Of a DNA stretch of 64,000 nucleotides, positions 53,944-63,345 are shown one piece after another. Position 1 is the stretch's first letter. Each line of letters starts with the position of its first letter. The DNA comes from Bacillota bacterium. GTDB taxonomy: Bacteria > Bacillota > Clostridia > Lachnospirales > Lachnospiraceae. Location of the stretch: contig JAEWCQ010000028.1 in assembly GCA_023390555.1 (NCBI GenBank), positions 1-64,000 on the forward strand, in the 5' to 3' direction. The notes under the pieces are model-generated. The model was not told the DNA's origin. It ran no database searches and saw only the letters and a list, made by a program, of their open reading frames with translations. A program made the translations under genes and the position numbers.

Positions 53944-55311
53944 TTACGAACGGTTTTCAATCGGAACGTATGATTTACGATCTCCGACATTGCGGTATGC
54001 AGGACGCATAATCTTACCGTTGTGCGCGATTTCTTCAAGCCGGTGTGCACTCCAGCCAGCTATGCGTGCAATCGCAAAAATCGGCGTATACAATTCGAAC
54101 GGGAGATTCAGCATCTTATAAGCAAATCCGCTGTAGAAATCCACATTTGGACTGACTCCCTTATAAATTTTACGCTCATCGGCAATTACTTGCGGAGCAA
54201 GTTTTTCTACCATGCTGTAGAGACGGAATTCATCTTCATACCCCTTCTCGACAGATAGACGCTCCACAAAGGAGCGGAAGATTTCAGCGCGCGGATCAGA
54301 TAAAGAGTAGACCGCATGCCCCATACCGTAAATCAGACCGGCATGATCAAAGGCCTCTTTATGTAACAGGGAACGCAGATAGTTTCCGACTTCTTCCTCA
54401 TCCGTCCAGTCTTTTACACACTCCTTCATATCTTCGAACATCTGAATGACTTTGATATTGGCCCCACCGTGCTTTGGACCTTTCAAAGACCCCAGAGATG
54501 CGGCAATGACAGAATACGTATCCGTGCCGGAAGAGGATACCAGATGTGTCGTAAATGTGGAATTATTGCCGCCGCCATGCTCCATATGGATAATCAGAGC
54601 AAGATCTAATAATTTCGCTTCCAGCGGGGTGTATTTACTGTCAGGTCTCAATATGTGTAAGATTGTTTCAGCAGTTGATAATTCTGGCTTTGGTGAGTGG
54701 ATGAAAAGACTCGCGCCATCATGGTAATGGCGGTATGCCTGATAACCATATACAGATAAAAGAGGGAACAGACTGATTAACTGCAGACACTGCCTTAAAA
54801 CATTTGGCAGAGAGATATCATTGGCAAGATCGTCGTAGGAGTAAAGTGTCAGTACGCTTCTCGCAAGCGTATTCATCATATCACGGCTCGGCGCCTTCAT
54901 AATAATATCCCGAACGAAACTTGTCGGCAGTGTACGGTATTCCGATAACAGGTTGCAGAAGTTTTTCAGTTCATCTTTTGTAGGCAGCTTTCCAAAAAGC
55001 AGCAGATACGTACATTCTTCAAAACCAAAATGGCTGTCCGGTGCAATTCCACGAACAATGTCCTGAATATTATATCCTCTGTAAAACAGCTTCCCGGGTG
55101 CGGGAACTGTCTCGCCGTTTATCACCTCAGTAGAACATACCTCGGAGATTTCCGTGAGTCCTACCAAAACACCTTTTCCGTTTATATCACGAAGACCACG
55201 CTTGACATCATATTTACTATATAATTCCGGTGGAATATAGGAAGAAGCGGAACTGAGCTTTGATAGTTCAAGAATTTCAGGCGTTATTTGACAAAATTTA
55301 TTTGTAGTCAT
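53944..55311 (-). CDS. citrate synthase
   Basis: This 455-aa enzyme condenses acetyl-CoA (or propionyl-CoA) with oxaloacetate. The active-site histidines are in MEHGGGNNSTF and YGMGHAVYSLSDPRAE, and the aspartate lies downstream. Citrate versus 2-methylcitrate activity cannot be told apart. The C terminus has the HRLEEIAHNGKIMRPAYR segment with substrate-binding arginine. AGGAGG precedes ATG 55311. It is a single-gene transcript. Confidence 0.93.
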   Translation of the reverse strand: MTTNKFCQITPEILELSKLSSASSYIPPELYSKYDVKRGLRDINGKGVLVGLTEISEVCSTEVINGETVPAPGKLFYRGYNIQDIVRGIAPDSHFGFEECTYLLLFGKLPTKDELKNFCNLLSEYRTLPTSFVRDIIMKAPSRDMMNTLARSVLTLYSYDDLANDISLPNVLRQCLQLISLFPLLSVYGYQAYRHYHDGASLFIHSPKPELSTAETILHILRPDSKYTPLEAKLLDLALIIHMEHGGGNNSTFTTHLVSSSGTDTYSVIAASLGSLKGPKHGGANIKVIQMFEDMKECVKDWTDEEEVGNYLRSLLHKEAFDHAGLIYGMGHAVYSLSDPRAEIFRSFVERLSVEKGYEDEFRLYSMVEKLAPQVIADERKIYKGVSPNVDFYSGFAYKMLNLPFELYTPIFAIARIAGWSAHRLEEIAHNGKIMRPAYRNVGDRKSYVPIENRS

Positions 55312-55577
55312 AGAATTCCTCCTTCAAGTCTATATGAATTTATGTTACCATATGTACAAAAAAAAGTACAAGAAAAAAACAGAAAATTTAAGGAAAGTTT
55401 AAAAAATTTATATTTAATTTATATTTTTCTACAAAATAATTTATTCGAAAGACGATCTATTTTTTATTCTATTTGATTGGCAATCTCATATTGATATGGT
55501 ATGATACAGGATAATATACTGCTGCTATTTTCTTTCCACAAGCTTTTGGGGAAGAGTATGTGTTAAAGGAGATTTTT

Positions 55578-57506
55578 ATGAACAAAAGAGAAAAAGAAGA
55601 AAGGACCCTGGACAAAAAAGGTGATCGCCATAAGATAAAGAAGATTCCATGGAAAACGCTGATCATCTACTATGTAGTGGGGCTCTTCTGGATTTTATTT
55701 TCCGATCAGATTTTTGCATTTATTGCCGGAAATTATAATTCTTATATTCTGATTCAGTCTTATAAGGGAATTTTTTACGTTACTGCTACTACAGTCATGC
55801 TTTTCTTTCTCATTCGGATGGATTACGCCAAAACGATCAAATTGAAAGCGACCAAGGAGGATTTGTATATTCAGAAACAGTTTGTGGATGAAATATACGA
55901 CAGAAGTAATACGGTAATTCTGGTTTGGAATGAAAAAAATGAAATTATCAGGGCCAATCGCTTTTTCCTGGATCTGTTTGAAAGAGAAGAGGAAGAGGTA
56001 TTGGGGCAGAAGTGGTATTCTTATATTCAGCCGGAAGAAGAATCGTTTGAACAGATCACTGATATCCGGCAGTTTATGAAAGGCATCACAACAAGGAAAT
56101 TTCGCAGTACGGTAAAATTAAAAAGCGGGAAAGAACTGCAGCTGCTCTGGAATGCATCTACCATGGAAATTCCGAATATGAGTGATGTATTGGTGGTTTC
56201 CTTTGGCATCGATGTGACAGCAGAGAAGAAGACGGAAGAGCTGCTTTATGAAATGGCGTATAAGGACAGGCTGACAGGGCTGAAAAACCGGGCGGTTTTC
56301 GAAGAGGAAGTGTCCGGTATGATCGCTTCGAATTCTTCGTTTACACTCTATTATCTGGATTTGGATGACTTTAAGAATCTGAATGATGTATACGGGCACA
56401 ATTACGGGGATGAATTCATCGGGGAATATGCAAACCGGTTAAAAGCGGTCTTTCCGATTTCCTCGATTTACCGGTGGTACGGAGACAAGTTTTTGCTCAT
56501 TCAGGATGGCATGGATGAAGAGGAAATGATATACCATGTAGAGAGAATCATGGCGATCACGAGAAAGTGCTGGAATTATGAGCATATCGAATACTATCCT
56601 TCGGTCAGTATCGGAATCACGAAATTTCCGCAGGATGGCAGGACGATGGTTGACATGTTGAAAAACACGGATCTGGCACTGTTTCGTGCGAAGGAAGAGG
56701 GAAAATCCAAGACGGTTTCCTATGAAAAAAGCTTTCAAAAAGACATCGAAGAGAGGATTCTCATTGAGAACAAGCTGAACGATGCGTTGGTAAATCAGGG
56801 TTTCAAGCTCAATTTTCAACCGATTTACAGTCTTACCGAAAACCGGATATCCGGGATGGAAGTTCTGTTAAGATGGAAGGTGGACACTGCCGGTATCAGC
56901 ACGGGAAAATTAATCGAAGTGGCGGAAGAGACCGGAAAAATACTTTTCATTGATTTCTGGGTAGTTGAGAATACCTTTCAATTTATTCGGGAGCATGTGC
57001 GGAATAAAGATTTTATGATCAATATCAATTTGTCGGCAAAAACCGTAAATTCCTCCGAACTTCTGGGATTTCTAATCGAATGTATGCAGCGCTATGAAAT
57101 CAATCCTGGAAATGTAGAGTTTGAAATTACGGAGCATTCTCTGATTCACAATATGCACCATACGAAGAAGCTGATTGAGGATTTAAAGAAACTTGGATTC
57201 AAGTTCTCACTGGATGATTTCGGCACACGATATTCTTCTTTGAATTATCTGTGCAGTATTCCGTTTGACAGCCTGAAAATAGACAAATCCTATGTTGACA
57301 ACATTCTGGAGGAGAGAAATGAGAAGGCTGTCGTGGAACAGATAATTCTACTTTCCAAACGTCTTGGACTTAAGACAATTGCGGAGGGAATTGAACGGGA
57401 GGAGCAGCTGCGGATGGTGGCTGCACTGGGATGTGATTTCGCACAGGGCTTTCTCATGGCAAGGCCGGTGGAACCGGAAAAGATGCTGGAGATACTGGAA
57501 AAATAA
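55578..57506 (+). CDS. membrane PAS-GGDEF-EAL protein, GGDEF degenerate
   Basis: This 642-aa protein has two N-terminal membrane segments, a PAS domain (about 105-225), a GGDEF domain (about 230-390) and an EAL domain (about 400-640). The GGDEF signature reads RWYGDKF, so cyclase activity is unlikely. The EAL part keeps the key residues: EVLLRW, NINLSAKT, EITEH, LDDFGTRYSSL, KIDKSYV and AEGIEREEQ, so it should degrade cyclic-di-GMP. ATG 55578 follows AAAGGAG. The degenerate cyclase domain may bind GTP as a regulator. Confidence 0.92.
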   Translation: MNKREKEERTLDKKGDRHKIKKIPWKTLIIYYVVGLFWILFSDQIFAFIAGNYNSYILIQSYKGIFYVTATTVMLFFLIRMDYAKTIKLKATKEDLYIQKQFVDEIYDRSNTVILVWNEKNEIIRANRFFLDLFEREEEEVLGQKWYSYIQPEEESFEQITDIRQFMKGITTRKFRSTVKLKSGKELQLLWNASTMEIPNMSDVLVVSFGIDVTAEKKTEELLYEMAYKDRLTGLKNRAVFEEEVSGMIASNSSFTLYYLDLDDFKNLNDVYGHNYGDEFIGEYANRLKAVFPISSIYRWYGDKFLLIQDGMDEEEMIYHVERIMAITRKCWNYEHIEYYPSVSIGITKFPQDGRTMVDMLKNTDLALFRAKEEGKSKTVSYEKSFQKDIEERILIENKLNDALVNQGFKLNFQPIYSLTENRISGMEVLLRWKVDTAGISTGKLIEVAEETGKILFIDFWVVENTFQFIREHVRNKDFMININLSAKTVNSSELLGFLIECMQRYEINPGNVEFEITEHSLIHNMHHTKKLIEDLKKLGFKFSLDDFGTRYSSLNYLCSIPFDSLKIDKSYVDNILEERNEKAVVEQIILLSKRLGLKTIAEGIEREEQLRMVAALGCDFAQGFLMARPVEPEKMLEILEK

Positions 57507-57534
57507 ATCGTTAGAATAAAAAAGGAGAAATCAA

Positions 57535-58197
57535 ATGAAGAAAGAAGAATTATACCATTATGTAGATCATACCGCATTAAAACCATATACCACATGGAAA
57601 GACATACAGCAGCTGTGTGAGGAGGCATTGGAATACCATACCGCATCCGTCTGTATTCCAAGCTGCTATGTCGGAAGAGTGAAAGAACATTTTGGTGAGC
57701 AGATCAATATCTGTACCGTAGTTGGGTTTCCACTGGGGTATGCAAATACGGCAGCTAAAATTGCCGAGACAAAGGAAGCGGTTGCAGAGGGGGCAGCGGA
57801 GATCGATATGGTCATAAACCTCTGTGATGTAAAAAACGGGGATTACAAGAAGGTGGAAGAAGAGATCCGGGCAATCAAAGAGGTATGCAGCGATCAGATT
57901 CTCAAGGTTATTATTGAAACCTGCTATCTGACAGAGGAAGAGAAAATAGCGATGTGCCATGCTGTGACGAATGCAGGAGCAGATTACATCAAGACTTCTA
58001 CCGGATTTGGTACGGCAGGTGCGACAATCGAAGATATCCGTCTGATGAAGGAACATATCGGACCGGAGGTGAAAATGAAAGCTGCCGGAGGAATTCGCAG
58101 CAGAGAAGACATGGAAGCATATATTGATGCGGGATGTGCCAGACTTGGAACAAGTTCTGCGATTGATATATTGGAGCAGGAATCGAAAGGGTCGTGA
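57535..58197 (+). CDS. deoC: deoxyribose-phosphate aldolase
   Basis: This 220-aa enzyme splits deoxyribose-5-phosphate to glyceraldehyde-3-phosphate and acetaldehyde in nucleoside salvage. The Schiff-base lysine lies in DYIKTSTGFG (about residue 150) and the second lysine in MKAAGGIRS (about 180). Start follows AAAGGAGA. The next gene, cdd, starts six bases after the stop, consistent with a nucleoside catabolism operon. Confidence 0.96.
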   Translation: MKKEELYHYVDHTALKPYTTWKDIQQLCEEALEYHTASVCIPSCYVGRVKEHFGEQINICTVVGFPLGYANTAAKIAETKEAVAEGAAEIDMVINLCDVKNGDYKKVEEEIRAIKEVCSDQILKVIIETCYLTEEEKIAMCHAVTNAGADYIKTSTGFGTAGATIEDIRLMKEHIGPEVKMKAAGGIRSREDMEAYIDAGCARLGTSSAIDILEQESKGS

Positions 58198-58203
58198 TGA
58201 GGA

Positions 58204-58611
58204 ATGGATGAGGAACGATTGGTCAGAGAAGCGAACGAGGCGAAAAAGATGTCTTATGCTCCGTATTCCGGATTTCACGTTGGCGCCGCACTGCTTGGGA
58301 AAAGCGGAAAGATTTATCGCGGCTGCAATATTGAGAATGCGGCTTACAGTCCCACAAACTGTGCCGAGAGAACTGCCGTATTTAAGGCTGTTTCAGAAGG
58401 AGAGACGGAGTTTGAGGCAATTGCAGTGATAGGAGATACCGATCACTATCTGGCACCCTGCGGCGTCTGCCGCCAGGTTCTGCAGGAATTCGCAGATCCT
58501 CAGAATTTTGTGGTTCTTATGGCAGGGAAAGATTTGAATTATCAGAAAATGAGTCTATCCGAGCTTTTTCCGTCTACATTTTCGAAAGCTGACCTGGAAA
58601 CACAGCGTTGA
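58204..58611 (+). CDS. cdd: cytidine deaminase
   Basis: This 135-aa homotetramer-type enzyme deaminates cytidine and deoxycytidine to uridines. The zinc and catalytic residues are in NCAERTAVF and PCGVCRQVL (Cys-Cys-Cys ligand set) with the N-terminal YSGFHVGAAL. It forms an operon with deoC. Confidence 0.96.
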   Translation: MDEERLVREANEAKKMSYAPYSGFHVGAALLGKSGKIYRGCNIENAAYSPTNCAERTAVFKAVSEGETEFEAIAVIGDTDHYLAPCGVCRQVLQEFADPQNFVVLMAGKDLNYQKMSLSELFPSTFSKADLETQR

Positions 58612-58666
58612 ATTCTTTCGAAAAAGGCGATGATATTTCACATACAACTTGAAGGAGGAGATGCCT

Positions 58667-60373
58667 ATGTCAACAAAAGCTTATTATTCCATTGATGAAA
58701 TCGGCACTGGAAAAGTCGGTTTTTCCAAGACACGTGCAATTATCGAGACCGCTTTCTACGGAAATAATGTAGTGAGGGTAAACACGTTAAAAGAAGCGTA
58801 TGAATTAGCAAAGAATTCACCCGGAACAATCCTGACAGACATGCCGGTATACCGGGGGGAAGAATTCGGTCTGGAAAAAGATGCGAAAGTACTTCTTTTC
58901 AATGACGGTGCAGTGACCGGACGTTATTCCGCAGCTCGGCGGGTAAAGGGTGAACCGGGAGTGGATGCGGCAAAGCTGGATAAAGTTGTCATGGATGCCG
59001 TTTACGAAACACGCTGGAAAACCCTCTATCATGCGGAAGTTTTTGTTGGACTCGATCCGGAGTTCATGGTAAAGGCACATCTGTTAATTCCGGAGGGAGA
59101 AGAAAATATCCTGTATAACTGGATGCTCAATTTCCAGTATATGTCGGATGAGTATGTGAAAATGTATCAGCGTTCCAAGTCGGTCGGCGATGAAAAAGAG
59201 GCGGATATCTATATATTTTCCGACCCACAGTGGCTGCCGGGAACCCGTCCGGATGTCGATTACGGATGCCTGAGCGATCCGCTGACCCTATGCTATTTTG
59301 ACACAGAGGAAAACTGTGCCTGCCTTCTGGGAATGCGCTATTTCGGAGAGCATAAAAAAGGAACGCTGACCATGGCATGGGCGATTGCCAATCGAAATGG
59401 ATACGCCTCCTGCCACGGCGGACAAAAAGAGTATACCCTGACGGATGGTTCCAAATATGTAGCTTCCGTCTTCGGGTTATCCGGCTCCGGAAAATCTACG
59501 ATAACACATGCAAAGCATGGCGGCAAATATCCGATCACCGTGCTTCATGATGATGCATTTATCATCAATGCCGATACTTGCTCCTCGGTGGCTCTGGAGC
59601 CGACCTATTTTGATAAAACGGCTGATTATCCGACCGGATGTGCAGATAACAAATACTTATTATCAGCACAGAACTGCGCTGCGACCTTAGACAGCGAGGG
59701 ACGTATTCAGCTGGTGACCGAAGATATCCGAAATGGCAACGGACGCGCGATCAAATCCAAATTGTGGTCTCCAAACCGCGTTGATAAAATCGATGCTCCC
59801 GTAAATGCCATTTTCTGGATTATGAAGGATCCTGCCATTCCTCCCGTCGTGAAGTTAAAGGGGGCTGCACTGGCATCCGTAATGGGTGCGACACTGGCAA
59901 CCAAAACATCGACGGCAGAGCGTGTCACAACGGGAACAGACCTGAACGCGCTCCGTATCGTACCGTATGCAAATCCATTCCGTACGTATCCGCTCGTAAA
60001 TGATTATAAAAAATTCAAGAAGCTGGTAGAGGAAAAACAGGTAGACTGCTATATTATCAATACCGGTGATTTTATGGGAAAAAAAGTAAAACCTGCCGAC
60101 ACTTTGGGGATTCTGGAGGCGATTGTGGAAAAAAAGGCGGAATTTCAGCCATGGGGACCGTTTGAAGAGATTGAGATCCTGAACTGGACACTGACCGATG
60201 ATTTTATACCGGATTTGAAGGATGCAGAGTATGTCCGGGCATTGAAAAACGGGATGGTATTACGTGTGAAAGCGGTGGAGGGTTTTGCTGAAGAAAAGGA
60301 AGGATATGATAAACTTCCGGACGAGGCTCTGGAGGCCCTGAAAAGGATTGTAAAAGAGGCGGAATCCCTTTGA
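58667..60373 (+). CDS. pckA: phosphoenolpyruvate carboxykinase (ATP)
   Basis: This 568-aa enzyme interconverts oxaloacetate and PEP with ATP. The kinase-1a P-loop is FGLSGSGKSTITHAKHGG and the kinase-2 metal site is VLHDDAFII. The adenine-binding C-terminal part holds NTGDFMGKK. ATG 58667 behind GGAGGAG is chosen; an in-frame ATG six bases earlier is too close. In anaerobes it often runs toward oxaloacetate, fixing CO2. Some motif differences place it in a divergent ATP-PEPCK branch common in clostridia. Confidence 0.9.
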   Translation: MSTKAYYSIDEIGTGKVGFSKTRAIIETAFYGNNVVRVNTLKEAYELAKNSPGTILTDMPVYRGEEFGLEKDAKVLLFNDGAVTGRYSAARRVKGEPGVDAAKLDKVVMDAVYETRWKTLYHAEVFVGLDPEFMVKAHLLIPEGEENILYNWMLNFQYMSDEYVKMYQRSKSVGDEKEADIYIFSDPQWLPGTRPDVDYGCLSDPLTLCYFDTEENCACLLGMRYFGEHKKGTLTMAWAIANRNGYASCHGGQKEYTLTDGSKYVASVFGLSGSGKSTITHAKHGGKYPITVLHDDAFIINADTCSSVALEPTYFDKTADYPTGCADNKYLLSAQNCAATLDSEGRIQLVTEDIRNGNGRAIKSKLWSPNRVDKIDAPVNAIFWIMKDPAIPPVVKLKGAALASVMGATLATKTSTAERVTTGTDLNALRIVPYANPFRTYPLVNDYKKFKKLVEEKQVDCYIINTGDFMGKKVKPADTLGILEAIVEKKAEFQPWGPFEEIEILNWTLTDDFIPDLKDAEYVRALKNGMVLRVKAVEGFAEEKEGYDKLPDEALEALKRIVKEAESL

Positions 60374-60488
60374 TTTTAAGGCGTTTTCCCGTGAAAAAAG
60401 GAAAATTTAATATGAAAAAAGTGGAAGAGGTTTGGAGCGCAAAATCCGACCTTTTTTGCATTTTACAGAATTTGACATGAATTTTACG

Positions 60489-60517
60489 TTGAAAAATGAA
60501 ACATAATATAGTATAAT
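60489..60517 (+). promoter_or_regulatory. 6S RNA promoter
   Basis: TTGAAA (60489-60494), 17-bp spacer, TATAAT (60512-60517); transcription would start near 60524. Confidence 0.75.
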
Positions 60518-60523
60518 CGAATC

Positions 60524-60710
60524 AGTAAACAACCTGAAATGTACGACAATCTTGCTTTTTTGAACCTACATCTACTTTTCATGGGATTCCTATATTGCGG
60601 ACCGGATGTCAGGCCGCCTCGTATCAGCGGAAGGCAGAAAGTCAGTTGCGGTTACCCACCTAGCATTCGCTAGGAGTCAAAATAGCAGGAACCGGCATTT
60701 TGGGATTTAC
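60524..60710 (+). ncRNA. ssrS: 6S RNA
   Basis: A strong promoter precedes about 187 bases with a 6S-like layout. The ends pair: CCTGAAATGT (60533-60542) with GCATTTTGGG (60695-60704), then CTTGCTTTTTTGA (60551-60563) with TCAAAATAGCAGG (60677-60689). The centre contains the opened region expected to mimic an open promoter (AUUGCGG...CAGCGGAAGGCA, as in Bacillus 6S-1) and the CACCTAGC-ATTCGCTAGGAG hairpin. 6S RNA binds sigma-A RNA polymerase and shuts down transcription in stationary phase. The exact ends are estimated. Confidence 0.78.
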
Positions 60711-60920
60711 AAAAGAGATACACTACGAAAGATTTCTGAAGTACAAATGATTAACATGCATAAGGTACGGATGATAAACATAGGATGTACAAAAGATTTT
60801 ACGAATGATAAATAATAGAATACAAACGATAAAAAGAAGCTGCTTTTATAGCAGCTTCTTTTACGGTGTAAGGGATTCGATATGAAATGACAGAATATGG
60901 AATACAGGAGCGGAGAGAGC

Positions 60921-63221
60921 ATGAGAGTGAGGACAAGAGAAACTGATTATAGGACATACAGTCGTAATTCCCATAAGAAAAGCTTATGGAACAGGAAAAA
61001 CAGGAAACGAAATCTGCTCTGGAAGCTCCTATTGACTGCGATTGGATTGGTAGGAATCGTGATTCTGCTGACCTATACGGTGCAGAATCAACAGAATGCT
61101 TCGAAATTTTCTGCAAAATACGTCAGTGCAGATGAGATTCCAGGATTTTTACAGTTTACATATTACAGCAGTGAGGAATGGAAAGAGAAACTCGGAAGTG
61201 ATTTCTCAGGGAGACTGACCTATCAGAATGTTTCGGACCTTCTGAATCTGCTTCATATAAAAAAATATGTGACCTATGATGAAAAAAAGCCGGGGAAGGA
61301 AGTTACGCGTAAAGCATGGAATGATATTTATGCACAGATACTGGATCTGCTCGATACAACGGGGAAAGTGGAACTGGAACCGGTTATAGTGCTTAAACAG
61401 ACTGATAATCAGGACGGAAGTCTGCTAACCAGTCAGAAAAGTGAGCAGTTTCATTACAGTGCAGGAATTGAGCTGGAATCATATCAGGCCTACCAGATGT
61501 ATGTGATGGGAGATGAGGTACTGGGAGTGACCGAAGAGAGTAAAGAAGAAACGGTTGTTCCAAATGTATTTGTCACAGCAACCGGAGAGAATCTGGAATT
61601 TCTCTATGATATGGATCAGTATTCTGTTTCGATTGAGACAGACGATAAGATTGAAAATACCGTTTGCGACCTGTATTTTAAAAGCGGAAAGCTGACACGG
61701 ATACAAAAGAAAGAGGACCTGATCGAGGGGAAACTTCTGACACTCGAAGACCAAAAAATTGAAATCGATGGTTACGGAGTCATTGACCGTACGGAAGATC
61801 TTCCTGTTTATAAAACCTATGGTACGATTGAAGAACAGTCTCTTTCGGATATTGTGCTTGGAAACATGAATCTTTCCTACGTCGTGGCCGATAAGACGGT
61901 CTGTGCAATCCTGCTGAAAGAACCTGCAGAGATTCAGACCATACGTGTGCTGCTCCTGAATGATGATAAATCTGTTTATCGGAGCGATGTGTACATAAGC
62001 GGGGAAAGTACCTTCCAGATCAGCTGCGGCGACGTATCGGAAAGCAAGGATGCCGGAACAATGATCAAAGCGTCCGATTATCTGGCGGATAAGGAAGATG
62101 TCAGTCTGAGTATTTCAGGCGCAGACGGGGGAAAACTGTATTTTTGTGATGAAACCGGTGCAAAACAATCCTGTTCCTATAACGGAATTTTTGAAATCAG
62201 AAGATATGCGGAAGGATATGCAGTGGTCAATGCACTTCCGATGGAGCAGTATCTGTATGGTGTGATTCCGAGTGAAATGCCGTCCACCTATCCGGCTGAG
62301 GCTTTAAAGGCACAGGCGGTCTGTGCGAGAAGCTACGCCTATATCCAGATGATGAATGGAGATTATGCGAATCTGGGCGCGCATATTGATGACAGTACAA
62401 ATTATCAGGTTTATAATAAGCAGGAGACAGATGAGAGTACAACGAAAGCAGTGGATGATACGCTTGGTCAGGTCATATCGTATCAGGGACAGGTGGTTGA
62501 GGCTTATTATTATTCCACTTCCTACGGACATTCCGGAGATTACAGTTCCTGGAATCTGGCAGATGACGGAAACTATGACTATCTCTCGGGAACCTGGTTG
62601 AAAGAGAATGCCGCTGACATCGATCTGTCCGATGAAAGCCAGTTCGCATCCTATATCACAAATGCCGATGGGGACTGCTATGATAGTTTCGCAAAATATT
62701 TCCGTTGGAAGGCGGAACTTGCACTGCCGGAAAAATCGGATGTAGTGATTGAAAAAATCAATGCAAGAAAAAGTGCAAAATCGGATAACATAATCATACA
62801 TCAGAATGGAGCTTCTGCGGAGGCAGAAAGCGCCGATAAACTTGGGACGGTCAGCTCCTTTGCCGTTGCGGAGCGAAGTAAAAGTGGCGGTATCACAAAG
62901 CTTACGATAAGCTTTACCGGCGGAAGTGTTGACATTTTGGATGAGTACAGTATCCGTATCGTGCTGGGCACCATGCTGCAAAAGGTGACATGGAATGACG
63001 GAAGCGAGGCGACGGATATGACAGCTCTGCCGAGTTCCTATTTTGCGGTTACTTCCAGTGGCAACGGCAGTTTTGAATTATCTGGCGGTGGTTATGGTCA
63101 TGGAATCGGGATGAGCCAGAACGGAGCAAAGGGCATGGCAGAAGCAGGGATGTCCTATGAGGATATTCTAAATAGATTTTATCAGAATATCGAATTAACG
63201 GACTGTTATGAGCAAAAATAA
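60921..63221 (+). CDS. SpoIID/LytB-domain protein, membrane-anchored
   Basis: This 766-aa protein starts with a basic tail and one membrane helix (LLWKLLLTAIGLVGIVILLT, about residues 30-50). The C-terminal part (about 430-765) is a SpoIID-like domain: MEQYLYGVIPSEMPSTYPAEALKAQAVCARSYAY (quoted in part: MEQYLYGVIPSEMPSTYPAE) and GGGYGHGIGMSQNGAKGMAE. SpoIID is a lytic transglycosylase that cleaves peptidoglycan glycans during engulfment. This is about twice the length of SpoIID and not in a sporulation operon, so a vegetative cell-wall role is possible. I prefer ATG 60921 over 60897. Confidence 0.85.
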   Translation: MRVRTRETDYRTYSRNSHKKSLWNRKNRKRNLLWKLLLTAIGLVGIVILLTYTVQNQQNASKFSAKYVSADEIPGFLQFTYYSSEEWKEKLGSDFSGRLTYQNVSDLLNLLHIKKYVTYDEKKPGKEVTRKAWNDIYAQILDLLDTTGKVELEPVIVLKQTDNQDGSLLTSQKSEQFHYSAGIELESYQAYQMYVMGDEVLGVTEESKEETVVPNVFVTATGENLEFLYDMDQYSVSIETDDKIENTVCDLYFKSGKLTRIQKKEDLIEGKLLTLEDQKIEIDGYGVIDRTEDLPVYKTYGTIEEQSLSDIVLGNMNLSYVVADKTVCAILLKEPAEIQTIRVLLLNDDKSVYRSDVYISGESTFQISCGDVSESKDAGTMIKASDYLADKEDVSLSISGADGGKLYFCDETGAKQSCSYNGIFEIRRYAEGYAVVNALPMEQYLYGVIPSEMPSTYPAEALKAQAVCARSYAYIQMMNGDYANLGAHIDDSTNYQVYNKQETDESTTKAVDDTLGQVISYQGQVVEAYYYSTSYGHSGDYSSWNLADDGNYDYLSGTWLKENAADIDLSDESQFASYITNADGDCYDSFAKYFRWKAELALPEKSDVVIEKINARKSAKSDNIIIHQNGASAEAESADKLGTVSSFAVAERSKSGGITKLTISFTGGSVDILDEYSIRIVLGTMLQKVTWNDGSEATDMTALPSSYFAVTSSGNGSFELSGGGYGHGIGMSQNGAKGMAEAGMSYEDILNRFYQNIELTDCYEQK

Positions 63222-63285
63222 GTGCTTGAACAGGAAGAAAATAAATGCTAATCTATAGAAACCAAGATTGCAGTGTGTCATAACG

Positions 63286-63320
63286 TTGTTGCGGCGGGGA
63301 ACCGTCTCCTGCCGCAACAA
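63286..63320. other. strong GC-rich hairpin in the leader of the last gene
   Basis: TTGTTGCGGC (63286-63295) pairs with GCCGCAACAA (63311-63320), with a smaller stem GGGGA/TCTCC inside. It is followed by A, not T, so it is not a standard + strand terminator. Confidence 0.6.
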
Positions 63321-63345
63321 AAAAAGCAAAAGAGAGGATGCGTAT

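Noticed and set aside
63286..63328. Terminator for the SpoIID-like gene
   Set aside because: The hairpin is strong but followed by A residues; it would need T on this strand, so it is listed only as a hairpin.
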